From positions 113,346 to 177,345 of the forward strand of contig NZ_RHOH01000006.1 of NCBI RefSeq assembly GCF_003946115.1: a DNA stretch of 64,000 bases, written 5' to 3'. Of this stretch, positions 20,321-28,078 are shown piece after piece; the stretch's first letter is position 1; each line of letters opens with the position of its first letter. The translations under genes and the position numbers were made by a program. The notes beneath the pieces are model-generated. The model was not told where the DNA came from. It worked only from the letters and a program-made list of their open reading frames with translations, and made no database searches. This DNA comes from Lacticaseibacillus daqingensis (lineage in GTDB: Bacteria > Bacillota > Bacilli > Lactobacillales > Lactobacillaceae).

Positions 20321-21802
20321 ATGGCTAAAGAAATCGCAGCAGTGATCACGTTGTTCGGCGGGTCGGGTGACCTGGCGCAACGCAAGCTGTACCCGGCGTT
20401 GTTCGGGCTGTATCAGCGGGGGGTTCTCAAGGACCACTTCGCCGTGATCGGCACCGCCCGGCGGCCGTGGACGGACGAGTACTACCGCGACATTGTGAAG
20501 ACCGCTGTGGCAGGGGATTCCATTGAATCGACCGCCCAAGCCAGCGCGTTTGCCAGTCATTTTTACTATCAATCGCACGATGTGACGGATGCGGCGCATT
20601 ACATCACGCTCAAGGAGCTCGCTGCGCAGCTGGATGAGAAGTACGCGGCCGGCGGCAACCGGCTGTTTTACATGGCGATGGCGCCGAACTTTTTTGCCAC
20701 GATCGCCAGTCACTTGAAGTCCGAGGCGCTGCTCACGGCAACGGGCTTCAACCGCCTGATCATTGAAAAGCCGTTCGGCCACGATTACGCCAGTGCCAAG
20801 GCCCTCAACGATTCGATCACGGCGACCTTCGACGAGAAGCAGATCTACCGCATCGATCACTACCTGGGGAAGGAAATGGCGCAGTCGTTGCTGGCCCTGC
20901 GCTTCGGAAACCCACTGCTGCGGACTGTGTGGAACAAGGATTACATTCAAAACATTCAGATCACGCTGGCCGAAGCGGTCGGGGTCGAGGAACGGGCCGG
21001 CTACTACGAAACCTCCGGCGCCTTGCGCGACATGGTGCAAAACCACGTCATGCAGCTGCTTGCCTACCTGACGATGGATGAGCCGGCCGCGCTGACCGCG
21101 GATGCGGTGCACACCGTCAAGGCCCGCGCGTTTGATCAACTACACCGTTACACCGAGGCGGAAGTGGCGACCAACTTTGTGCGCGGGCAGTATACGACGG
21201 CGACCATCGATGGCGAGGCGATCCGCGGCTACCGCGATGAGGATGGCGTGGCGCAGGATTCGATGACCGAGACCTTCGTGGCCGGCAAGATCACCACAAC
21301 GGCGCCGAACTTTGCGGGGGTGCCGATTTACGTGCGCACTGGCAAGCGCCTGACGCGCAAGTCGACGCAGCTGACGGTGACATTCAAACCGCAGGCTAAC
21401 AGCCTGTTTGGGGTGACGGCGGCAGACACCCTGACGATTTATGTGGAGCCGAGCCAGGGCTTCTCCCTGCAACTCAACGGCCAAAAGCTCGGGCAAACCA
21501 ATGTGTTGGCGCCAGCCGAGCTCGCGTTTCGCCACGACCCGGCGGCCGCCAAGTCGGCACCGGAGGCTTATGAGCGTCTGATCAACGATGTGCTGCACGG
21601 CGACCAGACGAACTTCAACCACTGGAATGAGCTGGCGCAGACCTGGCGGTTCGTCGACGTGATCCTCGCGGCGTGGGCCAAGGACAAGACGATGCCGACT
21701 TACGCGGCCGGCACGATGGGCCCCCAGGCGGCCAAGGACCTGCTGGCGCGTGATGGGGCCGAGTGGTTCTGGCAGCCAACGCGGATCCAGATGGCGGATT
21801 AA
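20321..21802 (+). CDS. zwf: Glucose-6-phosphate 1-dehydrogenase
   Basis: It oxidises glucose 6-phosphate to 6-phosphogluconolactone, producing NADPH and feeding the pentose phosphate route. The 493-aa protein shows the nucleotide-binding GGSGDLAQRKLYPALFGL, the substrate motif RIDHYLGKEMAQ (catalytic region), EKPFGHDYASAKALN and YVRTGKRLTRKSTQ. ATG 20321 begins MAKEIAAVITLFGGSGD; an extended reading from 20282 overlaps the regulator gene and is rejected, and GGTGG lies upstream of the chosen start. Substrate also comes from the mal pathway in this window, though the link is metabolic and not operonic. Confidence 0.96.
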   Translation: MAKEIAAVITLFGGSGDLAQRKLYPALFGLYQRGVLKDHFAVIGTARRPWTDEYYRDIVKTAVAGDSIESTAQASAFASHFYYQSHDVTDAAHYITLKELAAQLDEKYAAGGNRLFYMAMAPNFFATIASHLKSEALLTATGFNRLIIEKPFGHDYASAKALNDSITATFDEKQIYRIDHYLGKEMAQSLLALRFGNPLLRTVWNKDYIQNIQITLAEAVGVEERAGYYETSGALRDMVQNHVMQLLAYLTMDEPAALTADAVHTVKARAFDQLHRYTEAEVATNFVRGQYTTATIDGEAIRGYRDEDGVAQDSMTETFVAGKITTTAPNFAGVPIYVRTGKRLTRKSTQLTVTFKPQANSLFGVTAADTLTIYVEPSQGFSLQLNGQKLGQTNVLAPAELAFRHDPAAAKSAPEAYERLINDVLHGDQTNFNHWNELAQTWRFVDVILAAWAKDKTMPTYAAGTMGPQAAKDLLARDGAEWFWQPTRIQMAD

Positions 21803-21817
21803 TCCATGAACGGTCAG

Positions 21818-21854
21818 AAGCGTTGAGCTACCTCGCGGGTGGCTCAGCGCTTTT
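21818..21854. terminator. Terminator after zwf
   Basis: AAGCGTTGAGCTACC pairs with GGGTGGCTCAGCGCTT around a TCGC loop, with a short T-run on the plus strand. Confidence 0.88.
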
Positions 21855-21903
21855 GTGCCCTGTTACCGTGTGATGTCACGCCAATTTTGAAAGGAGGGGC
21901 CTC

Positions 21904-23001
21904 ATGCTTGAGCTGCCAATGCCCAATGACACCTCGCGCAAAATCATTCACGTTGACATGGACGCGTTTTACGCGTCGATTGAGCAACGTGACGAGCCGC
22001 GGCTCAAGACGCGGGCACTGGTGATCGCCCACGACCCGCGCACGACTGGGGGCAAGGGGGTCGTGACGACCGCCAATTATGTGGCCCGCCAGTACGGCGT
22101 GCACTCGGCGATGCCGGCCAGCCAGGCGTTACGGTTGGTGCCCAAGCGCCTGCTGACGTTCAAAGCGCCGGACTTTACGAAGTACCGCGCGGTGTCGGCA
22201 CAGATCCATGCGCTGTTTCACCAGGTCACAGACCTGATCGAGCCCGTGGCGTTGGACGAGGCGTACCTGGACGTGACCGCCAACCGCGACTTCCCCAGCA
22301 CCATCGCGCTGGCCTTGTGGCTGCAGGACCAGATCCGTCAGACCACGGGCCTGACCAGCTCGGTCGGCCTGTCGTATAACAAGTTTTTGGCCAAGGAAGC
22401 CTCGGAGTACAACAAGCCGCAGGGGCGTACCATCATTCTGCCAGAGCAGGCGCAGGCGTTTTTGGACCAGCTACCGATCGAAGCCTTCCGCGGCGTTGGC
22501 AAAAAAACGGCCCCACAGCTCGAAGCGATGGGCGTGACCGATGGGGCGAGCCTGCGCCGCTTCAGTCAAGCCGAGCTGATCGCCGCCTTCGGTAAAATGG
22601 GCTTTGGCCTGTACCAGCACGCCCGGGGGGTGGATAACCGCCCGGTGGTGGTGCGCGATGCCAAGTCAATCGGCAAGGAGCGCACGTACCGCAGTGTGCT
22701 CACCACTGAGGCGCAGGTGCAAACGGAGCTGCAAAGTCTGGCGGAACAGGTCGCCGGCGCCTTGGCCCGCAAGCAAAAGCACGGGAAGACAGTGGTGCTC
22801 AAGGTGCGCGACCGCGATTTTGTGACCCTGACCCGGCGGCTGACGCAGGATGGTTACGTGCAAGGGGCCACGGCGATTTTTCAGGCGGCGTGGCAACTGT
22901 GGCAGGGGCTGACGCCGAAGCCTGAGGCGATCCGGCTGCTGGGCATCACCGCCACGGGGTTAGACCCGCAGCAATATGAGAACATCGACCTGAAACTGTA
23001 G
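21904..23001 (+). CDS. dinB: DNA polymerase IV
   Basis: Y-family translesion polymerase, 365 aa. The palm carries IIHVDMDAFYASIEQRD (metal-binding Asp), the steric-gate region, and DEAYLDVTANRDFP with the second catalytic acidic pair. Further on are the thumb helix-hairpin-helix region (FRGVGKKTAPQLEAMGV) and a C-terminal little-finger domain. The family acts on stalled forks with low fidelity. An excellent AAAGGAGGGG precedes ATG 21904. No obvious SOS (LexA) box was seen in the short upstream gap. It ends next to an inverted repeat at the ytoI promoter. Confidence 0.95.
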   Translation: MLELPMPNDTSRKIIHVDMDAFYASIEQRDEPRLKTRALVIAHDPRTTGGKGVVTTANYVARQYGVHSAMPASQALRLVPKRLLTFKAPDFTKYRAVSAQIHALFHQVTDLIEPVALDEAYLDVTANRDFPSTIALALWLQDQIRQTTGLTSSVGLSYNKFLAKEASEYNKPQGRTIILPEQAQAFLDQLPIEAFRGVGKKTAPQLEAMGVTDGASLRRFSQAELIAAFGKMGFGLYQHARGVDNRPVVVRDAKSIGKERTYRSVLTTEAQVQTELQSLAEQVAGALARKQKHGKTVVLKVRDRDFVTLTRRLTQDGYVQGATAIFQAAWQLWQGLTPKPEAIRLLGITATGLDPQQYENIDLKL

Positions 23002-23048
23002 CAATACAGTTCGCTAACTATGGTATAATCGGGCTAAAGACTGTATTG
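22995..23048 (+). promoter_or_regulatory. Extended -10 promoter of the ytoI-type operon flanked by repeated ACTGTA half-sites
   Basis: TATAAT (23024-23029) preceded by TGG makes an extended -10. ACTGTA-GCAA-TACAGT (22995-23010) lies upstream and ACTGTATTG (23040-23048), the reverse complement of CAATACAGT (23002-23010), lies downstream of the likely start. Three phased copies of the same half-site around the promoter suggest an operator, possibly autoregulatory for the HTH protein encoded next. No regulator is known from this sequence alone. Confidence 0.55.
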
Positions 23049-23064
23049 AACGGGAGCTTGAAGA

Positions 23065-24387
23065 ATGGCGACAAAACACGAACAGATCCTGAGTTACATT
23101 GCCAGCCTCGGGGTGGGCACCAAGATTTCGGTGCGCACGATCGCGAAGCAGCAGAAGGTCAGCGAAGGCACGGCGTACCGCGCCATCAAGGAGGCGGAAA
23201 CCACCGGCCTGGTGTCGACCATTGAGCGGGTGGGCACGATTCGCATCGAGCAAAAGCCGGTCAACAACATCGACTCGCTGACGTTTCGGGCGCTGTTGAA
23301 GCTGATCGATGCCAAGGTGCTCGGCGGCTCGGCCGGCCTCGCCAAGAAGCTCGATAAGTTCGTCATCGGCGCGATGACGCCGGATGAGATGACGCGCTAC
23401 ATCACGAAGAACTCACTGGTCATCATCGGGAACCGCGAGGACGCCCAGCGCCTGGCGCTGCAAAACGGCGCGGCGGTGCTGATCACCGGGGGCTTCATGA
23501 CCTCCGATGCCGTGATCGGTTTGGCCAATTCGCTGTCTTTGCCGGTATTGCAAACCAGTTTTGACACCTTCACGGTGGCGACAATGATCAACCGGGCGCT
23601 GTCGGATCAGGCCATCAAGCAGGACATTTTGACCGTGGCGGCCATTTACACGCCGCTGGCCGAAACCAAAACCGCGCTGGTCGATGACACCGTGGCGGAT
23701 TTCATGCGCCTGCGAGCCGACCGTGCGGACTTCGTGTTGCCGGTCATCACCGCTGGGGGCCGCTTAGTCGGCATGGTCACGCCCAAGCTGGTGGCCGGCA
23801 AGAAGCCGACGACGCCGCTTGAGCGCGTGATGGTCAAGGACCCGCAAACCGTGCGGCCGTACCTGAGCGTGACCGCGGTGGGCCACACGATGCAGGGCAA
23901 CGGGCTGAACCTGCTGCCAGTGGTCGACGACGCCTGGCAGCTGCTGGGGATCGTGACGCGCACCAGCGTGTTTGCTAGCCTGGCCGACCTGGGGAGCACC
24001 TCGGTGGGCACGACCATCGCCGACATGGTCGACGCGCAGATCGAGCTGGCTAAGGTGCAACCCGAAAACGGCACCGTGTACCTGATGCACACCACCCCGA
24101 TGATGACCAACAAGCTGGGCACGCTGAGTTTTGGCGTGATGAGCGAGGCGGTCAACGCGGTGGTGACCCACTACCTGAACGCCAGTGGCCGGCGCAATGT
24201 GCTGGTGGAGCAGCTGTCTTTGCACAGCTTCCGCCCGATCCAGCTGGAGTCAACGGTGCAGGTGACCCTGCGGCCGCTTGAGCTGACGCGCCATGAAGGC
24301 TCATTTGACATTGAACTGCAGACGGATGGCCTGCCGGTCGCCAAGGCCTTGGTCACCTGTCAGCTGCTAGAAAGGACTTCACGATGA
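23065..24387 (+). CDS. ytoI: YtoI-type regulator: HTH, DRTGG, CBS pair and hot-dog domains
   Basis: A 440-aa cytoplasmic protein with a helix-turn-helix at residues ~1-65 (KISVRTIAKQQKVSEGTAYRA), a DRTGG-type domain (~70-185), two CBS repeats (~190-310) that usually bind adenine nucleotides, and a C-terminal MaoC/hot-dog thioesterase-like domain (~315-435). This order is that of Bacillus YtoI. The physiological signal is not known; ligand sensing through the CBS domains is inferred. A GGGAGCTTG site precedes ATG 23065. Its stop overlaps the nrnA start (ATGA), and helicase follows, forming a three-gene operon. Confidence 0.88.
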   Translation: MATKHEQILSYIASLGVGTKISVRTIAKQQKVSEGTAYRAIKEAETTGLVSTIERVGTIRIEQKPVNNIDSLTFRALLKLIDAKVLGGSAGLAKKLDKFVIGAMTPDEMTRYITKNSLVIIGNREDAQRLALQNGAAVLITGGFMTSDAVIGLANSLSLPVLQTSFDTFTVATMINRALSDQAIKQDILTVAAIYTPLAETKTALVDDTVADFMRLRADRADFVLPVITAGGRLVGMVTPKLVAGKKPTTPLERVMVKDPQTVRPYLSVTAVGHTMQGNGLNLLPVVDDAWQLLGIVTRTSVFASLADLGSTSVGTTIADMVDAQIELAKVQPENGTVYLMHTTPMMTNKLGTLSFGVMSEAVNAVVTHYLNASGRRNVLVEQLSLHSFRPIQLESTVQVTLRPLELTRHEGSFDIELQTDGLPVAKALVTCQLLERTSR

Positions 24388-25334
24388 TTCAATCCGCGAT
24401 TATTGACGCGATCCGCCAGTACGACACGATCCTGATCCACCGGCACGTCAACCCGGACCCGGACGCCTTGGGCTCCCAGGGCGGGTTGGCTGAGGCCATC
24501 CGGGCCGGTTTTCCCACCAAAAAGGTCTACCAAGTGGGTGGCCCAGTGGGGAACCTCGACTGGCTGGCCCAGATGCAAACCGTGCCGGATGCGACCTATG
24601 CTGGCGCGCTGGTGATCGTCTGTGACACGGCCAATCAGCCGCGCATCTCGGACGCCCGCTATCCGCAAGGGGCGATGCTGATCAAAATCGACCACCACCC
24701 CAACGACGATGCATACGGCGACCCGACCTGGGTCGATGAAGCCGCCAGCTCGGTGTCCGAGCTGATCTATGACCTGATTCAGGCCAGTGACGGCGCGTTG
24801 AAGCTTACCGCGGCGGCGGCGCGACTGCTGTACGCCGGCATCGTGGGCGACACCGGGCGCTTCTTGTTCAACAACACCTCGCCGCACACGCTGAACGTGG
24901 CGGCCGAGCTGATCAAGCAGGACTTCGATCCGACCGCGCTGAACAACCGGATGAATCAGATCACGTTTGCGCAAGCCAAGCTGCAGAGCTACGTGTTCAT
25001 GCACCTCAACGTGACCGAAGCCGGCGCGGCGACCGTTGTGATCCCACTTGAGGTGTGGCAGGGCCTGGGTCTGACGGCAGATCAGGTGCATGCCGCCGTG
25101 GGAACACCGGGCCGTCTCGGGGAGGTCGTGGCCTGGGCACTGTTCGTGCAGCAGCCCGATGACGCCCCGTACCGTGTGAACCTGCGCTCCAAGGGCCCGA
25201 TCATCAATGACATTGCCCGCGCCCACAATGGGGGCGGCCATCCGCTGGCCAGCGGGGCCAAAGCCCAAGACGCTGCCGAAATCGCGGCCATCACTGCCGA
25301 GCTGGCAGCGCTGGTCGCCAATGATAAGGAGTAA
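24384..25334 (+). CDS. nrnA: DHH-family nanoRNase / pAp phosphatase NrnA
   Basis: It degrades 2-5-mer RNAs and dephosphorylates 3'-phosphoadenosine 5'-phosphate; some homologues also act on pApA from c-di-AMP. The 316-aa protein has the DHH metal motifs IHRHVNPDPDALGSQ, VCDTAN and KIDHHPNDD, and the C-terminal DHHA1 substrate motif NGGGHPLASGA. It is translationally coupled to the ytoI gene (ATGA) and followed by the DEAD-box helicase gene after two bases. Association of an RNA-fragment nuclease with an RNA helicase gene fits an RNA turnover operon. Confidence 0.94.
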   Translation: MIQSAIIDAIRQYDTILIHRHVNPDPDALGSQGGLAEAIRAGFPTKKVYQVGGPVGNLDWLAQMQTVPDATYAGALVIVCDTANQPRISDARYPQGAMLIKIDHHPNDDAYGDPTWVDEAASSVSELIYDLIQASDGALKLTAAAARLLYAGIVGDTGRFLFNNTSPHTLNVAAELIKQDFDPTALNNRMNQITFAQAKLQSYVFMHLNVTEAGAATVVIPLEVWQGLGLTADQVHAAVGTPGRLGEVVAWALFVQQPDDAPYRVNLRSKGPIINDIARAHNGGGHPLASGAKAQDAAEIAAITAELAALVANDKE

Positions 25335-25336
25335 CC

Positions 25337-26680
25337 ATGACCAACCAATTCAAACAGTACGGGCTCAAGCCGTTTTTGATCAGTGCCTTGGACCGCATGA
25401 ACATCACCACGCCGACACCGATTCAGGAAAAAGTGATCCCGGCTGCCAAGCGCGGGGAAAGTGTGATCGGCCAAAGCCAAACCGGGAGCGGCAAAACGCA
25501 TGCCTTCCTGTTGCCTCTACTCAATGCCATCGACGTGACCAACCCCAACGTGCAACTGGTGATCGCGGCACCGTCGCGTGAGCTCGCCACCCAGATCTAC
25601 ACGGTGGCCAGCGCCTTGGCTGAGGACATGCCAGCGATGCGCATCAACAACTATGTGGGCGGCACAGACAAGAACCGCCAAGTCGAGAAGCTGACCAACC
25701 AGCAACCGCATGTCGCGATCGGCACCCCGGGGCGGCTGCTTGACCTGATCAAGGCGCAGGCGCTGGCCGCCCACACGGCGACCGCGTTTGTAGTCGATGA
25801 AGCTGACATGACGCTCGACATGGGCTTTTTGCCGATCGTCGACCAGATCGCTAGCCTGTTCCCGGCGGACCTGCAGATGCTGGTGTTCTCCGCCACGATC
25901 CCGCCGAAGCTGCAACCGTTCTTGAAGAAGTACATGGCGCATCCGACCGAGATCGTCATCAAGCCCAAGCATGTGATCGCCGATTCCGTCGACAACTGGC
26001 TGATGTCGGTCAAAGGCCAGGACAAAAACGCGCTGATCTACAAGCTCCTGACTCGGGGCAACCCGTTTTTGGCGCTGGTGTTTGCCGACACGAAGGAAAG
26101 CGTCGATGCGATCCACCGCTACCTGGCCAGCCAGGGGCTGAAAGTGGCCAAGATCCACGGCGGCATCGCGCCGCGCGAGCGCAAGCGCGTGATGAAGGAA
26201 GTCGCTGACCTCAAGTACCAGTACGTGGTGGCAACGGACTTAGCGGCCCGCGGCATCGACATCGACGGCGTGTCCCTCGTGATCAATGCGGAGCTGCCTA
26301 ACGACAACGAGTTCTTCATTCACCGCGTTGGCCGCACCGGCCGCAAGGGGCTGCCTGGCACCGCCATCACCCTGTACCTGCCGGGGCAAGAGGCCAAGAT
26401 CGCCGAACTTGAGCATCTGGGCATCCATTTTGCCCCCAAGCAGCTCAAAAACGGTGAGCTGGTGGACGGCTACGACCGCAACCGCCGCCAGGCCCGCAAG
26501 CCGAAGACGGAAGAAATGAGCCTGACCATTCGCGGCCTCGCCAAGAAGGAAGCCAAGAAGAAGAAACCGGGCTACAAGAAGAAGATCCAGGCCGCGATTG
26601 CAGATGAGCGGCGCCGCAACAATAAGATCAAGAAGCGTGAAGAGTTGCGCAGCGCCCGCAAGGCCAAAAAGAGCAAGTAG
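25337..26680 (+). CDS. cshB: DEAD-box ATP-dependent RNA helicase (CshB-type)
   Basis: A 447-aa RNA helicase with the Q motif region (TPTPIQEKVIP), Walker A SQTGSGKTHAFLLP, motif Ia, PGRLLDLIK, DEAD box VVDEADMTLDMGF, SAT motif FSATIPPKL, and motifs V-VI ATDLAARGIDIDGV and HRVGRTGRKG. A basic Lys/Arg-rich tail (residues ~375-447) probably binds RNA. The length and tail fit CshB of Firmicutes, implicated in cold adaptation and ribosome/RNA metabolism; discrimination from CshA is by this shorter length and by neighbour NrnA. AAGGAG precedes ATG 25337. Confidence 0.92.
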   Translation: MTNQFKQYGLKPFLISALDRMNITTPTPIQEKVIPAAKRGESVIGQSQTGSGKTHAFLLPLLNAIDVTNPNVQLVIAAPSRELATQIYTVASALAEDMPAMRINNYVGGTDKNRQVEKLTNQQPHVAIGTPGRLLDLIKAQALAAHTATAFVVDEADMTLDMGFLPIVDQIASLFPADLQMLVFSATIPPKLQPFLKKYMAHPTEIVIKPKHVIADSVDNWLMSVKGQDKNALIYKLLTRGNPFLALVFADTKESVDAIHRYLASQGLKVAKIHGGIAPRERKRVMKEVADLKYQYVVATDLAARGIDIDGVSLVINAELPNDNEFFIHRVGRTGRKGLPGTAITLYLPGQEAKIAELEHLGIHFAPKQLKNGELVDGYDRNRRQARKPKTEEMSLTIRGLAKKEAKKKKPGYKKKIQAAIADERRRNNKIKKREELRSARKAKKSK

Positions 26681-26896
26681 TCACATCGCCCGCACGCGCT
26701 GGCGGGCGCGACCGGGTGCATCAGGCGCGCCACTTGCCGCACAGGATTACGGGCTGAACGGGCGTCTTCTGATGGTGAGTCGCGCAGAACATCTGAGGCC
26801 TAGCGATGCGATCGGACTGATCGCGACTCAAAGCCGCGAATGCGCACTGGCCAGAGACTTGAATCAGGTTCTACGTCGGCCTCAAAGGAGGGCACT

Positions 26897-27814
26897 ATGG
26901 CAGATCAATCACTTCTGTTACCGGACTGGCAGACCCTCAGCGCCAAACAGCGCGACTTTGCGGCCACGCAGCTGAGCCGCTACTTTTTGAGCCCGCTGGT
27001 AGCCGTGGACGCGCGCGTGCCGGTGACGGTGAGCTGGTTCGGGCAAACGCTGGCCACGTATGATTTTCTGATCGCCGGGGAGTGGCTGCGCTTTGTGCCG
27101 GGGATGCGCCAGGTGAGCCTGGGTGTGCCAAACCCGCTGCCGCCGGCGATGCACCCAGTGGTTGACGCGCTGGGCGTTGGGGCGGCTGCTGTTGTGGCCC
27201 ACTTGAGCCCGGCGGCGGTGGTCGATTTGCCGCCGATGCTGGTGGCGCGCGCCAGCATTGCGAGCGACCTGGAGGTGCTGGGGCAGATCGATCTGCTGAC
27301 GCAGCGCTTCTTGGGCAACCACTTCGCGTTTAGTCCGGTGCGCCAGGCGGTGCTGACGCTGTTGCAACCATCCGCAACAGAAGCGCCGGCGGCCCTGGCA
27401 CCGGTGCTGACGGACGGCCAGGTGGTGCTGCGCCAGGTCGGCGAATCGACGTATCAGGTCGCCCAACGCCGCGACTGGGACCTGCCACAGCTGCTGCGGC
27501 GGCTCGGCGGATTCGGGTTTGGCCTCGCCACTGAGCGTGAGTTCGAGTACCTGATGAGCGGCGGCGGCACCAGCCTGTTTGCGTGGGGCAACCGCCTGCC
27601 GACCCAGCCGATGAACTACGTGCCCAACCGCTTTGGTCTGACTGTGCCGGTGGTGGGGCAGCCCGAGCTACTCGCCACGGCGGTGGCCAAGCGGGCTGGC
27701 CTGACCGCGCCGCCGACCGGTGCGGCGTGGCTCGGCCTGTCGCCGTTTTACCGGGCGGCCGCGCCGACCTTTGCCGGCAGCCGTTACCGCAAAATCGTGC
27801 GAATCGCGCTGTGA
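26897..27814 (+). CDS. Protein of unknown function with a formylglycine-generating-enzyme-like motif
   Basis: 305 aa, no signal peptide or clear membrane segment. The C-terminal third contains ATEREFEYLMSGGG (residues ~211-224), FAWGNRLP (229-236) and NRFGLTVPV (from 244). These resemble, in order and spacing, the core of the FGE-sulfatase/C-type-lectin fold (TEAEWEY..GG..WGN..N.FGL). The catalytic cysteines of true formylglycine-generating enzyme and the usual GNVWEW segment are not seen, so enzymatic activity is doubtful. The N-terminal ~200 residues are not recognised. AAAGGAGG precedes ATG 26897. The gene lies alone between cshB and the alaS T-box, 216 bases after cshB. Confidence 0.75.
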   Translation: MADQSLLLPDWQTLSAKQRDFAATQLSRYFLSPLVAVDARVPVTVSWFGQTLATYDFLIAGEWLRFVPGMRQVSLGVPNPLPPAMHPVVDALGVGAAAVVAHLSPAAVVDLPPMLVARASIASDLEVLGQIDLLTQRFLGNHFAFSPVRQAVLTLLQPSATEAPAALAPVLTDGQVVLRQVGESTYQVAQRRDWDLPQLLRRLGGFGFGLATEREFEYLMSGGGTSLFAWGNRLPTQPMNYVPNRFGLTVPVVGQPELLATAVAKRAGLTAPPTGAAWLGLSPFYRAAAPTFAGSRYRKIVRIAL

Positions 27815-27818
27815 CCGG

Positions 27819-27847
27819 TTGACTTGCCAAGGCCCAATTCGTATAAT
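27819..27847 (+). promoter_or_regulatory. Promoter of the alaS T-box transcript
   Basis: TTGACT (27819-27824) and TATAAT (27842-27847) are separated by exactly 17 bases, a near-consensus sigma-A promoter beginning just after the preceding stop codon. Confidence 0.92.
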
Positions 27848-27853
27848 TGAGCG

Positions 27854-28042
27854 CGTTAGGATATGCGACAAAGGTCAGCTTCCCATCCAGAAAACGGCGT
27901 ACTGTTGCGAGCGTCGTGGCCTGACCCAGCCGTGCTCCCTGATATCGAGATGAATACCGTAATTAAGAGGTTAACGAGTGACATCGTTGCAACCAAGGTG
28001 GTACCGCGCGCAAGCGTCCTTGGATTGCAGCGGTGTTTTTTG
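27854..28042 (+). ncRNA. T-box leader controlling alaS
   Basis: The T-box sequence AACCAAGGTGGTACCGCG lies at 27991-28008. Stem I closes with GGATAT (27859-27864) against ATATC (27942-27946) and contains GGTCAG (27873) paired with CTGACC (27921). GCT at 27934-27936, on the 3' side of Stem I, is a candidate alanine specifier codon. The terminator is CGTTGCAACCAAGG (27985-27998) paired with CCTTGGATTGCAGCG (28018-28032), followed by GTG and six T; it overlaps the T-box as required for the switch. Uncharged tRNA-Ala would favour antitermination and alaS expression. Confidence 0.93.
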
Positions 28043-28078
28043 TCGGTTCGCAGGTGCGAACACCAGTAGGAGGACACA

